From positions 1-22,007 of the IMG/VR virus record IMGVR_UViG_3300007735_000859: DNA of 22,007 bases. One strand, given 5' to 3'. The stretch is from a virus. Every line of letters starts with the position of its first letter. Position 1 is the stretch's first letter. The notes below the pieces were generated by a model. It searched no databases. It was not told the origin of the DNA and saw nothing but the letters and a program-made list of their open reading frames with translations. The translations under genes were made by a program, and so were the position numbers. Shown here piece by piece: positions 14,376-20,089 of the stretch.

Positions 14376-14571
14376 AGTATCCACTCCTTGCGTTTGATAC
14401 GGGTTGAACGATGTTGGTGCGGATCACCCAGATGTTGGTGCCGTTGGAAGGGTCGATGGCCTTTTCAAGCCACACCTTTACAACGTAACCGCGCTTGCGC
14501 CACCAGTTGCGGATGTCTGCCATCAGCTTGTAGTTGGCTGCGCGATCCGCCAGATAGTCATGCCTTGCCAT
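14365..14571 (-). CDS. Small basic hypothetical protein
   Basis: This 68-residue protein ('LADRAANYKLMADIRNWWRK', 'GYVVKVWLEKA', 'IWVIRTNIVQ') starts inside the polymerase 3' end (14-bp overlap). GGAGG lies 4 nt before ATG 14571. Its Trp-rich basic helix and short beta hairpin would suit a small nucleic-acid- or protein-binding fold. A similar short protein occurs in other phages, but I know of no function. Confidence 0.7.
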   Translation of the reverse strand: MARHDYLADRAANYKLMADIRNWWRKRGYVVKVWLEKAIDPSNGTNIWVIRTNIVQPVSNARSGYCVD

Positions 14572-15997
14572 TGGGCCTCCATTTCTTCAGGCCGTCAGGG
14601 TTCTTGTCGCTGGCCTTGCCCCAGTTATACCCGACTTCGACATCAAATGGAATCATTATTTCACGGCTGATGCCTTTGATGTCGGTCACTGGGAAAGGAA
14701 AGCGAAGGCATTCAAGAACTTCGGGTAGCAGTTCGTCGGCCTTGTCAATGCGGACCTGGCCGAGAACAGCATCGTGTAGGTTCAGAAGTATTTGAACGTC
14801 GGCGCCGGGCTTACCTTCGAAGCGTTCCCATATCTGGTAGATGCCGATGTTCATTAGGACACCGACGCAGTGCTGGGGTACGAAGGCAATGGCTTCGCGC
14901 AGGGTAGCATCGTCCCAGCGCCGGTTCCAGAAGTTGCGCCGGATACCGAAGGGCGTGATCAGGTAGCCCTTGGTCTGTAGCTGGTTGGCTACCCATACGT
15001 GCCAGTCGCTGATGCCGGGGAACCGCTTGAAGTACTGGGCCTGGAAGGCTTCAGCTACGGCGGTTTCGACCTTCATCTGCTGTGCCAGGGTGAACGGCTT
15101 TCCATAATAGTTACTGCCGTGGGCGCCCCTCTTTGTAATGTCACGGTAAGAATAGCCACGGTAGTATTCGCGTTCAGCAAGCTCGCGGTCTGGCGCGAAA
15201 CCAAAGACCATGGAAGCGACCATTGTGTGTGAGTCGCCACCCTCCACTGCCGCGATGTAGTTATCATCGCCGGATAGATACGCAACAATGCGCGCTTCTG
15301 CTCCCTGTTGATCAGAATAGAAAAGTAGATAGCCTGGATCAGCAACGAAGCAGGTGCGCGCTTCCTTCGGTATGTTTTGAAGGTTACTTCCGATACGGAA
15401 CGGATGTTCACTTGACGATAGTCGGAACGTCTCAGTGCCTGCGATATTGAACGCTGCATGGAAACGGTTGCTGGGCGACAGCTTCTTACTAAGAAATTCG
15501 ATTTGCTTTTCAAGGTCGCGGATGCGGAGGATGTGGTTGGCGAAGAAGGCACCGCGCGGGTATTCACGAGCGATGCGTTCGAGGATTTCGCGGTCGGTTC
15601 CAACTTTGGTTTCTCCTTTCTTGGATTTGGTTTGCTCGGGGATGGCGAGCATTTCGTAGAAGAGGACCATGAGCTGGGGCGTGGAGTTGTGGTTGACTGT
15701 CGTGCCCCATAGCTGCTCGCAGACGTAGTCGAAGTTGGCTTGGACGTGGTCAGCGCGGGCGCGTAGTCCGGCTACCAAGGTGTCGCGCCGGGCCGTGTCG
15801 ATCTGGACGCCGCGCCGCATCATGGTCATGATAGGACCGAGCATCAGTTCGCTGTAGCGGTGGGTGGTCGCGGCCCAGTCAGGAAGAAGGCCCTCGTCGT
15901 AGATTTCTTTGAGGGCCATCGTCTGCATTGTGTCAAGGGAATTGTATACGATCTCTTGATTTTCAGGAGTCGGGGTCAGGTCCGTCAGTATCTTCAT
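14558..15997 (-). CDS. Family A DNA polymerase, polymerase half (split from its exonuclease)
   Basis: The 479-residue polypeptide carries the Pol I palm and fingers: 'LQNIP' (206-210), motif A 'YSDQQGAEAR' (catalytic Asp229), motif B on the O-helix 'RDITKRGAHGSNYYG' (Arg285, Lys289, Tyr297), and motif C 'NLHDAVLG' (catalytic Asp409). Two deviations stand out: the residue four after the O-helix Lys, equivalent to Phe762 of E. coli Pol I, is His293, and the usual HDE is HDA. The first 30 residues contain 'VYNSLDTMQT', the Exo III motif YxxxD (Tyr18, Asp22), so the protein starts in the middle of the exonuclease domain. ATG 15997 has its own GGAGA 5 nt upstream. It should replicate phage DNA, presumably with the product of 16594-17538. 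Confidence 0.93.
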   Translation of the reverse strand: MKILTDLTPTPENQEIVYNSLDTMQTMALKEIYDEGLLPDWAATTHRYSELMLGPIMTMMRRGVQIDTARRDTLVAGLRARADHVQANFDYVCEQLWGTTVNHNSTPQLMVLFYEMLAIPEQTKSKKGETKVGTDREILERIAREYPRGAFFANHILRIRDLEKQIEFLSKKLSPSNRFHAAFNIAGTETFRLSSSEHPFRIGSNLQNIPKEARTCFVADPGYLLFYSDQQGAEARIVAYLSGDDNYIAAVEGGDSHTMVASMVFGFAPDRELAEREYYRGYSYRDITKRGAHGSNYYGKPFTLAQQMKVETAVAEAFQAQYFKRFPGISDWHVWVANQLQTKGYLITPFGIRRNFWNRRWDDATLREAIAFVPQHCVGVLMNIGIYQIWERFEGKPGADVQILLNLHDAVLGQVRIDKADELLPEVLECLRFPFPVTDIKGISREIMIPFDVEVGYNWGKASDKNPDGLKKWRPNGKA

Positions 15998-16289
15998 TGG
16001 TGTCTCCGTTGAGGAAGTTATTTCGCATACGGGTAAGCAGATGCAAAGTCAAGGGAGGACCGTCATAGGATTTGGCAAAGCGCCGGACACGGGTCGGGTC
16101 AAGGTCAGCAGCCAGACAAACTTCGTCGAAGTTCTGGGCGGTGGTGCCAAACTCAGCGGTGAGCCATGCGTGAGCCTGCCGCTTGTTGACTAGGGCTACT
16201 GGTGTCTTGGGTTCGGAGGTAGCGTCTATGAGCGCTTGGATAATTACGCTCGCCCATAGACGCCTGATGCCTGAATCTTCTTCGCTCAA
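15963..16289 (-). CDS. Small alphaproteobacterial-type protein, possible DNA-binding regulator
   Basis: The 108-residue protein has the pattern 'RRLWASVIIQALIDATSEP' ... 'RQAHAWLTAEFGTTAQNFDE' ... 'VCLAADLDPTRVRRFAKS'. I recognise it as a small family in alphaproteobacteria and their phages. The second half is compatible with a helix-turn-helix, so DNA binding is plausible but unproven. The start is TTG 16289 (ATT 16292 is possible); no strong ribosome site is seen, so it may depend on the gene ending 12 nt upstream. It overlaps the polymerase start by 35 bp and is one of the two genes separating the polymerase halves. Confidence 0.72.
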   Translation of the reverse strand: MSEEDSGIRRLWASVIIQALIDATSEPKTPVALVNKRQAHAWLTAEFGTTAQNFDEVCLAADLDPTRVRRFAKSYDGPPLTLHLLTRMRNNFLNGDTNEDTDGPDPDS

Positions 16290-16300
16290 AATGTCGGTAC

Positions 16301-16573
16301 TTATTTAGATTTACCGACCTTTTGTGCTTTCTTAGATTCCTCTTTGAGTTCCGCGTTGGAAGTCTTGTCGGCCACAGTGACCGTAAAGAACTCGGGAACC
16401 TTGAGGCCAGTGGCTTCTTCGAACATCTTGCCAAGCTTGTTGTAGTCACCAAGCTCAAGCGTCCTGTTCATCCACTCGTTGAAGACTTTTTCGAGAGGAT
16501 AGGTCTTAACAAACTCAGCGGTTTTGCCGAAGTCGATGGTCGCGTAGACCGATAGTCCAATAGTTTTTTCCAT
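16301..16573 (-). CDS. Hypothetical 90-residue protein between the polymerase halves
   Basis: ATG 16573 is preceded by GGAGA 6 nt upstream. The sequence begins with a beta strand ('GLSVYATIDFG'), has a helical middle ('LEKVFNEWMNRTLELGDYNK', 'LGKMFEEATGL') and a highly charged Lys/Glu tail ('ELKEESKKAQKVGKSK'). No homing endonuclease, intein or maturase motif is visible, so it does not explain the split polymerase as an intron or intein. No family is recognised. Co-location suggests a replication accessory role, as inference only. Confidence 0.7.
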   Translation of the reverse strand: MEKTIGLSVYATIDFGKTAEFVKTYPLEKVFNEWMNRTLELGDYNKLGKMFEEATGLKVPEFFTVTVADKTSNAELKEESKKAQKVGKSK

Positions 16574-16593
16574 GGTAGTTCTCCGTCAGCAGG

Positions 16594-17538
16594 TTAGTCG
16601 ATTGCTCCTGCCTTGTTAAAGTCTTTTTTGGCCTTGGTTCGAAGGTGCTTCCATGCGCGGGTCGGTATGTGAAGGGAGGCTAGGAAGCCCAGCGACTTTT
16701 CCCATTCCGGTTGCCATGCGTGGTGGCGAAGCATCGTATCGAAGATGTGGCCTTTAGGTCTTATGCCATAAGCATCAAGGTATGTCAAGTCATAGGTGGC
16801 GTTATGAAATCCCCATGACAAGTCGGGACGTTGGGCCAGATACCAAAGCCACATCCAGATGTCACGCTCGTCGGCTTCGGACCAGATGTGTTGGTAGGCA
16901 CGGTCTTCTAGCTGGACGTACAGGCAGCGGTCTGACGACGTGGCTACGGAGAACTCGGTGATGCGGCAAGCCTTGTTGGTTTCTACGTCGAAGACAATTT
17001 CATCGCCGATGTAGCGGGTCGAAAAGTCGTAGAGGTCGGCGACCGTTTCGGGCAGGTGAATGGTGCGGGGCCGGTCAGTGTAGCGGGTCTGGACTTTACG
17101 CATAGCGGATACTACGACGGGCCGTTCGTTCCAAGCCATGCGCGCGTAGAGGGTGGGCGCGTAGGTCGGAACCACCTGCAAGCCCTTGACGAAGGGGCTG
17201 TCGATGTGGGTGCCCCGGAAGGTGTCCAGCTTGGTTTCGCCGGTCAAGCAGTGCATGGCATGGGGACCCATGGTCAGGGCCATGTCATAGCCTTGCAGGT
17301 CAGCGCATAGCTTAACGAAATCGTCTTGGGCTAGGCGCGTGAGCGGGGCGCCCGGCTTGCCACCGACAAACAGGGTAGGCCACTTGGCGGTGTAGGCCCG
17401 GTGTGCGGTATGGATACTGGTCGGACGCAGGCCCGCCGCTTGCAGCAGTTCCTGCGTTACCTTCCATTCCCACTCGGAGAGTGGGCCACCGTTGGCAGCG
17501 TCGACCGAGGGCCAATCAATTACTAGGGCGATCTTCAA
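16594..17538 (-). CDS. UDG-like fold plus DEDD 3'-5' exonuclease, N-terminal half of split PolA
   Basis: In the 314-residue protein, residues about 1-150 resemble the uracil-DNA-glycosylase-like domain found at the N-terminus of some phage polymerases ('YDMALTMGPHAMHCLTGETK', 'GLQVVPTYAPTLYAR', 'RPVVVSAMRKV'). The usual 'TYHP' is 'TYAP', so glycosylase activity is doubtful. Residues about 178-300 are a DnaQ-like exonuclease with Exo I 'IVFDVETN' (D184, E186) and Exo II 'GFHNATYDLTYL' (N246, D250). The protein ends before Exo III, which lies at the start of the polymerase gene. The start is TTG 17538, supported by GGAG 7 nt upstream and by overlap with the previous gene (23 bp). Confidence 0.85.
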   Translation of the reverse strand: MKIALVIDWPSVDAANGGPLSEWEWKVTQELLQAAGLRPTSIHTAHRAYTAKWPTLFVGGKPGAPLTRLAQDDFVKLCADLQGYDMALTMGPHAMHCLTGETKLDTFRGTHIDSPFVKGLQVVPTYAPTLYARMAWNERPVVVSAMRKVQTRYTDRPRTIHLPETVADLYDFSTRYIGDEIVFDVETNKACRITEFSVATSSDRCLYVQLEDRAYQHIWSEADERDIWMWLWYLAQRPDLSWGFHNATYDLTYLDAYGIRPKGHIFDTMLRHHAWQPEWEKSLGFLASLHIPTRAWKHLRTKAKKDFNKAGAID

Positions 17539-17707
17539 GGGGAAGCTCCATCTGCTCAGGCGGATACTTGTGAACTACGGGGATGTTTACCCAATGACCG
17601 TGGGCATCTTTGGTTTGAATGGCATAGGTGGTTGGACGCGGCTTGCCTTCCTCTGGTGAAGACCAGTTCTGAACTACGCGCAGTGTCGGCACGGTGTTGC
17701 GGCACAT
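17516..17707 (-). CDS. Small hypothetical protein, 63 residues
   Basis: The ORF has a compact beta-rich look ('TYAIQTKDAHGHWVNIPVVH') and an acidic, Pro-rich C-terminus ('PPEQMELPLEDRP'). A GGAGAAG precedes ATG 17707 by about 8 nt, and the ATG overlaps the previous stop as TGATG. It overlaps the exonuclease gene by 23 bp. No family or function is recognised. Confidence 0.65.
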   Translation of the reverse strand: MCRNTVPTLRVVQNWSSPEEGKPRPTTYAIQTKDAHGHWVNIPVVHKYPPEQMELPLEDRPSN

Positions 17708-17961
17708 CAGACGGGCTTCTCCGTTTCGTGGGTGGCAAGGTCAAGGGCACGACCGCCGTGATATACAAGCAGTTCGTTGACGGCGCCTAGGATTTTTAGG
17801 TTGTCGCCAATGTCCGCCCAGTTGTGGGGGCCGCCGCCTGAAGCAAGGTTCTTATGGGCTTGACGGATGCACCAGATGGCGGTGTCACCTGTGTTGCGTA
17901 GCATGGCGATCATGAACTGGTCAGCCATTTCTTCGTCGATGTTGATTGTAAGACCCTGCAT
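17707..17961 (-). CDS. Hypothetical protein, 84 residues
   Basis: The protein is mostly helical ('NIDEEMADQFMIAMLRNT', 'DTAIWCIRQAHKNLA', 'IGDNLKILGAVNELLVYHGG'), with a short Gly-rich loop in between. It is similar in feel to small phage proteins of replication operons, but I cannot name a family. AAGGA lies 8 nt before ATG 17961, and the SleB gene stops one base before it. The stop overlaps the next ATG. Confidence 0.7.
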   Translation of the reverse strand: MQGLTINIDEEMADQFMIAMLRNTGDTAIWCIRQAHKNLASGGGPHNWADIGDNLKILGAVNELLVYHGGRALDLATHETEKPV

Positions 17962-17962
17962 G

Positions 17963-18481
17963 TTAGCGTTCCTTGTAGAAGACGTGGTTGTCGATGCGGG
18001 CAGTCCGCCGCAGATGGCGCCATCCTACTATGGATGTGTCGTGGAAGTAAAGGGCGCCGTGCGTCAGGTCAGGGATATTTGAAAGGGCCAGTTCGGCAGC
18101 CTCCCTAGCTTGCGCCACGTCGGTGACATTTGCTAGGGGTAAATGTCGGCGCGCGGTGCAGGCCCACGAGAACTGGCAGGAGTTGCCTCGGCGCTGGAAG
18201 ACTACATCGCAGACGTCAGGCGGGAAGCGCACGTCGTTGGCCCTGTTAAGGATGACTTGGCCTACGGCGATCTGGCCTGCGCGTGACTGGCCTCGGGCTT
18301 CCCAGTAGATGGCGCGGGTTATGCAGTTCAGGTAGCGGTCGCGGTTGTTGGTGTCGTTCCATTCTACTTCGATGGGGCTAGGCGGCACGGCGATGGCTGG
18401 CAGGGGTTGCGCCCATACCAGACCCGCCAACGCCATGACCGGCCAGTAGATCAGAACATCACGCACTAGGCGTAGCTTCAT
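17963..18481 (-). CDS. Secreted cell-wall hydrolase, SleB/Hydrolase_2 type
   Basis: The 172-residue protein starts with a likely signal peptide or signal anchor ('MKLRLVRDVLIYWPVMALAG', 'LVWAQPLPAIA'). A SleB-type domain follows: 'AIYWEARGQSRAGQIAVGQV' with the expected catalytic Glu61, 'ILNRANDVRFPPDVCDVVFQ', 'CQFSWAC' and 'DLTHGALYFH'. SleB-family enzymes are peptidoglycan hydrolases, usually lytic transglycosylases. ATG 18481 is chosen because GGAGG lies 8 nt upstream; the longer form from 18517 would put 12 hydrophilic residues before the signal. It lies among replication genes far from holin and endolysin, so it may be expressed earlier or serve a different purpose. Confidence 0.85.
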   Translation of the reverse strand: MKLRLVRDVLIYWPVMALAGLVWAQPLPAIAVPPSPIEVEWNDTNNRDRYLNCITRAIYWEARGQSRAGQIAVGQVILNRANDVRFPPDVCDVVFQRRGNSCQFSWACTARRHLPLANVTDVAQAREAAELALSNIPDLTHGALYFHDTSIVGWRHLRRTARIDNHVFYKER

Positions 18482-18740
18482 CTTCCTTCCCTCCTGCCAG
18501 CGCGGCGCGGGCTTCATCCAAAGCAGCTTCTAATTCTTCAGTGTAGCACTCAATACCTATACTGTTTAGAACACGCTCACCTTCATGGGCGTATAACTTA
18601 CGCAGCGCCGCTTCCAATTCCGAGATGCGGTCGGCGGCTTCAAATGGTGCGCGATCAAAATAAATCCCTCGGCTACCTTCATTCTGAAGGCGCAGCCATT
18701 TCGCCGTATTCCGCAACCGCTTCACAAGATCATCACTCAT
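18459..18740 (-). CDS. Small coiled-coil protein, paralog of the 19040 gene
   Basis: The 93-residue protein starts 'MSDDLVKRLRNTAKWLRLQN' and has a heptad-like helix 'AADRISELEAALRKL' and an Ala/Glu-rich end 'EELEAALDEARAALAGGK'. ATG 18740 follows GGAGAACCCA; the in-frame extension upstream overlaps another gene and lacks support. Two stretches of DNA are shared with the gene at 19040-19276 (20 and 16 identical bases), and the ribosome sites are almost identical, so the two are duplicates. Function unknown. Confidence 0.7.
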   Translation of the reverse strand: MSDDLVKRLRNTAKWLRLQNEGSRGIYFDRAPFEAADRISELEAALRKLYAHEGERVLNSIGIECYTEELEAALDEARAALAGGKEDEATPSA

Positions 18741-18924
18741 TGGGTTCTCCTTTGGGTTTGTGGCAGGAGGGTTGCTTGGTAAAGACTGCGATGGGGGCGC
18801 CGGGTTTGCCCCACCACTTAGCAGCAGCGTCATGGACGGCTGGCGTAAGGGCACGAGGGCAAGAGGCGGCGTCAGCGCAGTCAGCATAGAAGGGACAGAA
18901 TGTCATGTCACGAAAGCCCATCAT
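18733..18924 (-). CDS. Cys-rich small phage protein
   Basis: The 63-residue protein 'MMGFRDMTFCPFYADCADAA' has cysteines spaced C-x5-C-x5-C followed by 'CPRALTPAVHDAAAKWWG', 'KPGAPIAVFTKQPSC' and a basic end. This resembles a recurrent small phage family with 'CPFY..C' and 'WWG.PGAPI.VF' motifs; metal binding is plausible. ATG 18924 overlaps the preceding stop as ATGA and follows AAGGA by 9 nt; ATG 18921 or 18906 are alternatives. Confidence 0.75.
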   Translation of the reverse strand: MMGFRDMTFCPFYADCADAASCPRALTPAVHDAAAKWWGKPGAPIAVFTKQPSCHKPKGEPNE

Positions 18925-19043
18925 GGGTTGGGTTCCTTGAGTGCGGCCAGTGCTTCTTCAGCATCGGCCTTGGTTGGAAAGGGGAAGGCATGGAAGGCGC
19001 CTGCGTTAACGAGGTACCACCAGCCGCTGATGTTCTTGATCAC
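18921..19043 (-). CDS. 40-residue mini-protein
   Basis: This short ORF (start GTG 19043) reads 'MIKNISGWWYLVNAGAFHAF' followed by 'PFPTKADAEEALAALKEPNP'. A beta hairpin followed by a helix, with the pattern 'WYLV...F.F.TKADAEEAL', is common in small phage proteins. A run of G (AGGGGGG) lies about 5 nt before the GTG, and the GTG overlaps the preceding stop as GTGA. Its own stop overlaps the next ATG as ATGA. Function unknown. Confidence 0.65.
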   Translation of the reverse strand: MIKNISGWWYLVNAGAFHAFPFPTKADAEEALAALKEPNP

Positions 19044-19276
19044 GACTTCCCCCCTTTCAGCGCGGCGCGGGCTACCAGCGCAGCTTCTTGGCACCTATCG
19101 CAACAAGTGTTGTTTGCGATTGACGACAGCGCCGCTTCCAATTCCGCAAGGCGTTTGCGAAGGGCGTCATAGGTTACTTCGGACATGGGTTCTCCTGCGT
19201 TTGTAAGGGCTTCGTTAGCGCGGCGCCGGACCTCGTGGCTAGGCACCGTGTCGGTAGCATAAGCGTCAATGATCAT
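19040..19276 (-). CDS. Small coiled-coil protein with two possible starts
   Basis: From ATG 19276 (GGAG about 10 nt upstream) the product is 78 residues. A second in-frame ATG at 19186 has a better site, GGAGAACCC, and gives 48 residues: 'MSEVTYDALRKRLAELEAAL', then 'SSIANNTCCDRCQEAALVAR' and 'AALKGGKS'. The shorter form aligns with the paralog at 18459-18740, which has the same ribosome site context and the same ELEAAL and ARAAL-x-GGK elements. Both forms may be made. A CC-x2-C cluster is present only here. Function unknown. Confidence 0.6.
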   Translation of the reverse strand: MIIDAYATDTVPSHEVRRRANEALTNAGEPMSEVTYDALRKRLAELEAALSSIANNTCCDRCQEAALVARAALKGGKS

Positions 19277-19364
19277 ATGTCAAGGCTCCATAAAGAGTTA
19301 GGGGAGCAGACTTGCGCCCACTCCCCCTTCCCTGTACTCACCAACTAAAGGAGAAGCGGTTCGG

Positions 19365-19814
19365 TCAGGCCGCCTTCTTGTAGCTATCGACCGAGTAGTA
19401 ACGCGACACCGTCAGGCGAGGCGTGTTCAGTGGGGTGCCATCACGGTTCTCAGTTTCGTGGGCAACCGATACAACGACGTCGCTGCCGGGAAGAATATCG
19501 ACAGCGTCACGAATGCTGTTACCGACAGTGTCCTTGCTGATGCGAGCAAGACGATCTTGCACCACCGGCAGAGACTTCTCCGAAATCCAAAGCGTATCAC
19601 GGAGACGGCACTTGGAAAGATCGACGCCCGTCATGTCGTGCGGGTGCAGAGGGTCGATCATGGTGAAGGTAATCTCCAAACCCTGAGTACCGGAGTTCGC
19701 CTTGACAATCTTCACAGACTGCACAGTGGCAAGATACTCGCCCGCCGGGGCCTGCCGGAAAGCCGGACGATCAGCAGCGGTGTTGGAAATCACGGTGTCG
19801 AAAAGGTCAGCCAT
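19365..19814 (-). CDS. DUF669-type protein, probable ssDNA-binding accessory
   Basis: The 149-residue protein begins 'MADLFDTVISNTAADRPAFR', continues 'APAGEYLATVQSVKIVKANS', 'GTQGLEITFTM' and 'SKCRLRDTLWISEKSL', and ends in beta-rich sequence. This matches the DUF669 pattern of phage proteins encoded next to Sak4-like ATPases and thought to have an OB-like, single-strand-binding role. ATG 19814 is chosen over TTG 19853 because GGAG lies 10 nt before it and family members begin near MADLFD. A promoter about 45 bp upstream (19859-19887), with an inverted repeat over its -35 box, suggests regulated, separate transcription. The 88 nt after its stop hold no clear gene. Confidence 0.78.
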   Translation of the reverse strand: MADLFDTVISNTAADRPAFRQAPAGEYLATVQSVKIVKANSGTQGLEITFTMIDPLHPHDMTGVDLSKCRLRDTLWISEKSLPVVQDRLARISKDTVGNSIRDAVDILPGSDVVVSVAHETENRDGTPLNTPRLTVSRYYSVDSYKKAA

Positions 19815-19858
19815 TGGCTGTGTTCTCCATAAGGGTTGTGTCACATAGGACAAGGCGG

Positions 19859-19887
19859 GATATACATCCGGGCACCCGCCCTGTCAA
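19859..19887 (-). promoter_or_regulatory. Sigma70-like promoter upstream of the DUF669 gene
   Basis: On the minus strand a perfect TTGACA (19887-19882) is followed by 17 bp and TATATC (19864-19859), a weaker -10. Predicted +1 is about 19852, giving a 38-nt leader before ATG 19814. It lies in one of the few noncoding gaps of the window (19815-19901). Confidence 0.55.
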
Positions 19888-19899
19888 TAGATGCCCGGA
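19867..19899. promoter_or_regulatory. Inverted repeat enclosing the -35 box, candidate operator
   Basis: An 8-bp perfect inverted repeat, TCCGGGCA at 19867-19874 and TGCCCGGA at 19892-19899, is separated by 17 bp that include the -35 TTGACA and most of the spacer. The location and symmetry suit a repressor or activator site. There is no U-run after it in the minus direction, so terminator function for the preceding gene is less likely; AT-rich sequence follows it on the plus strand. Confidence 0.45.
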
Positions 19900-19901
19900 A
19901 A

Positions 19902-20087
19902 TTATTTTAGCGTGGCCGGGTTGTGAAGGTTGGCAAGGAGTTGCTTCATTTCACGATTCTTCCGCGCAAGCAAGGAATTGTGGTAGTCACGATCTTCCAA
20001 ACAGAGGCGGCGAGGTTTACCTCTGACTCGGTTTTCTTCTGCTTTGGACGGACTAAGATTTTCTACTTTGATTCTCTTCGCGCACAT
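19902..20087 (-). CDS. Small basic hypothetical protein, 61 residues
   Basis: The ORF 'MCAKRIKVENLSPSKAEENR' continues 'VRGKPRRLCLEDRDYHNSLL' and 'ARKNREMKQLLANLHNPATL'. It is strongly charged, with a C-terminal helix, and may bind nucleic acid. AGGAG lies 7 nt before ATG 20087, inside the end of the ATPase gene, and the ATPase stop is two bases upstream. No family is recognised. It is the last gene before the noncoding promoter region. Confidence 0.65.
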   Translation of the reverse strand: MCAKRIKVENLSPSKAEENRVRGKPRRLCLEDRDYHNSLLARKNREMKQLLANLHNPATLK

Positions 20088-20089
20088 GA

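Larger units (their letters stand above)
18498..19146. repeat. Dispersed direct repeats marking a small-gene duplication
   Basis: The 20-base sequence cagcgccgcttccaattccg occurs at 18603-18622 and 19127-19146. The 16-base cagcgcggcgcgggct occurs at 18498-18513 and 19058-19073. Both pairs are in the same order and orientation inside the two small coiled-coil genes, consistent with duplication of an ancestral gene. Confidence 0.75.

Noticed and set aside
15998-16593. Intron or intein as explanation for the split polymerase
   Set aside because: Both halves have their own starts and ribosome sites, no self-splicing or intein motifs are seen, and the intervening DNA codes for two ordinary small proteins.
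19277-19345. 22-codon ORF (GTG start) ending in an ATGA junction with the 19276 gene
   Set aside because: There is no ribosome site and no sequence signature; the junction may be coincidental.
19815-19853. TTG start at 19853 for the DUF669 protein
   Set aside because: The predicted transcription start falls at this codon, but ATG 19814 has a ribosome site and begins with the family-typical MADLFD.
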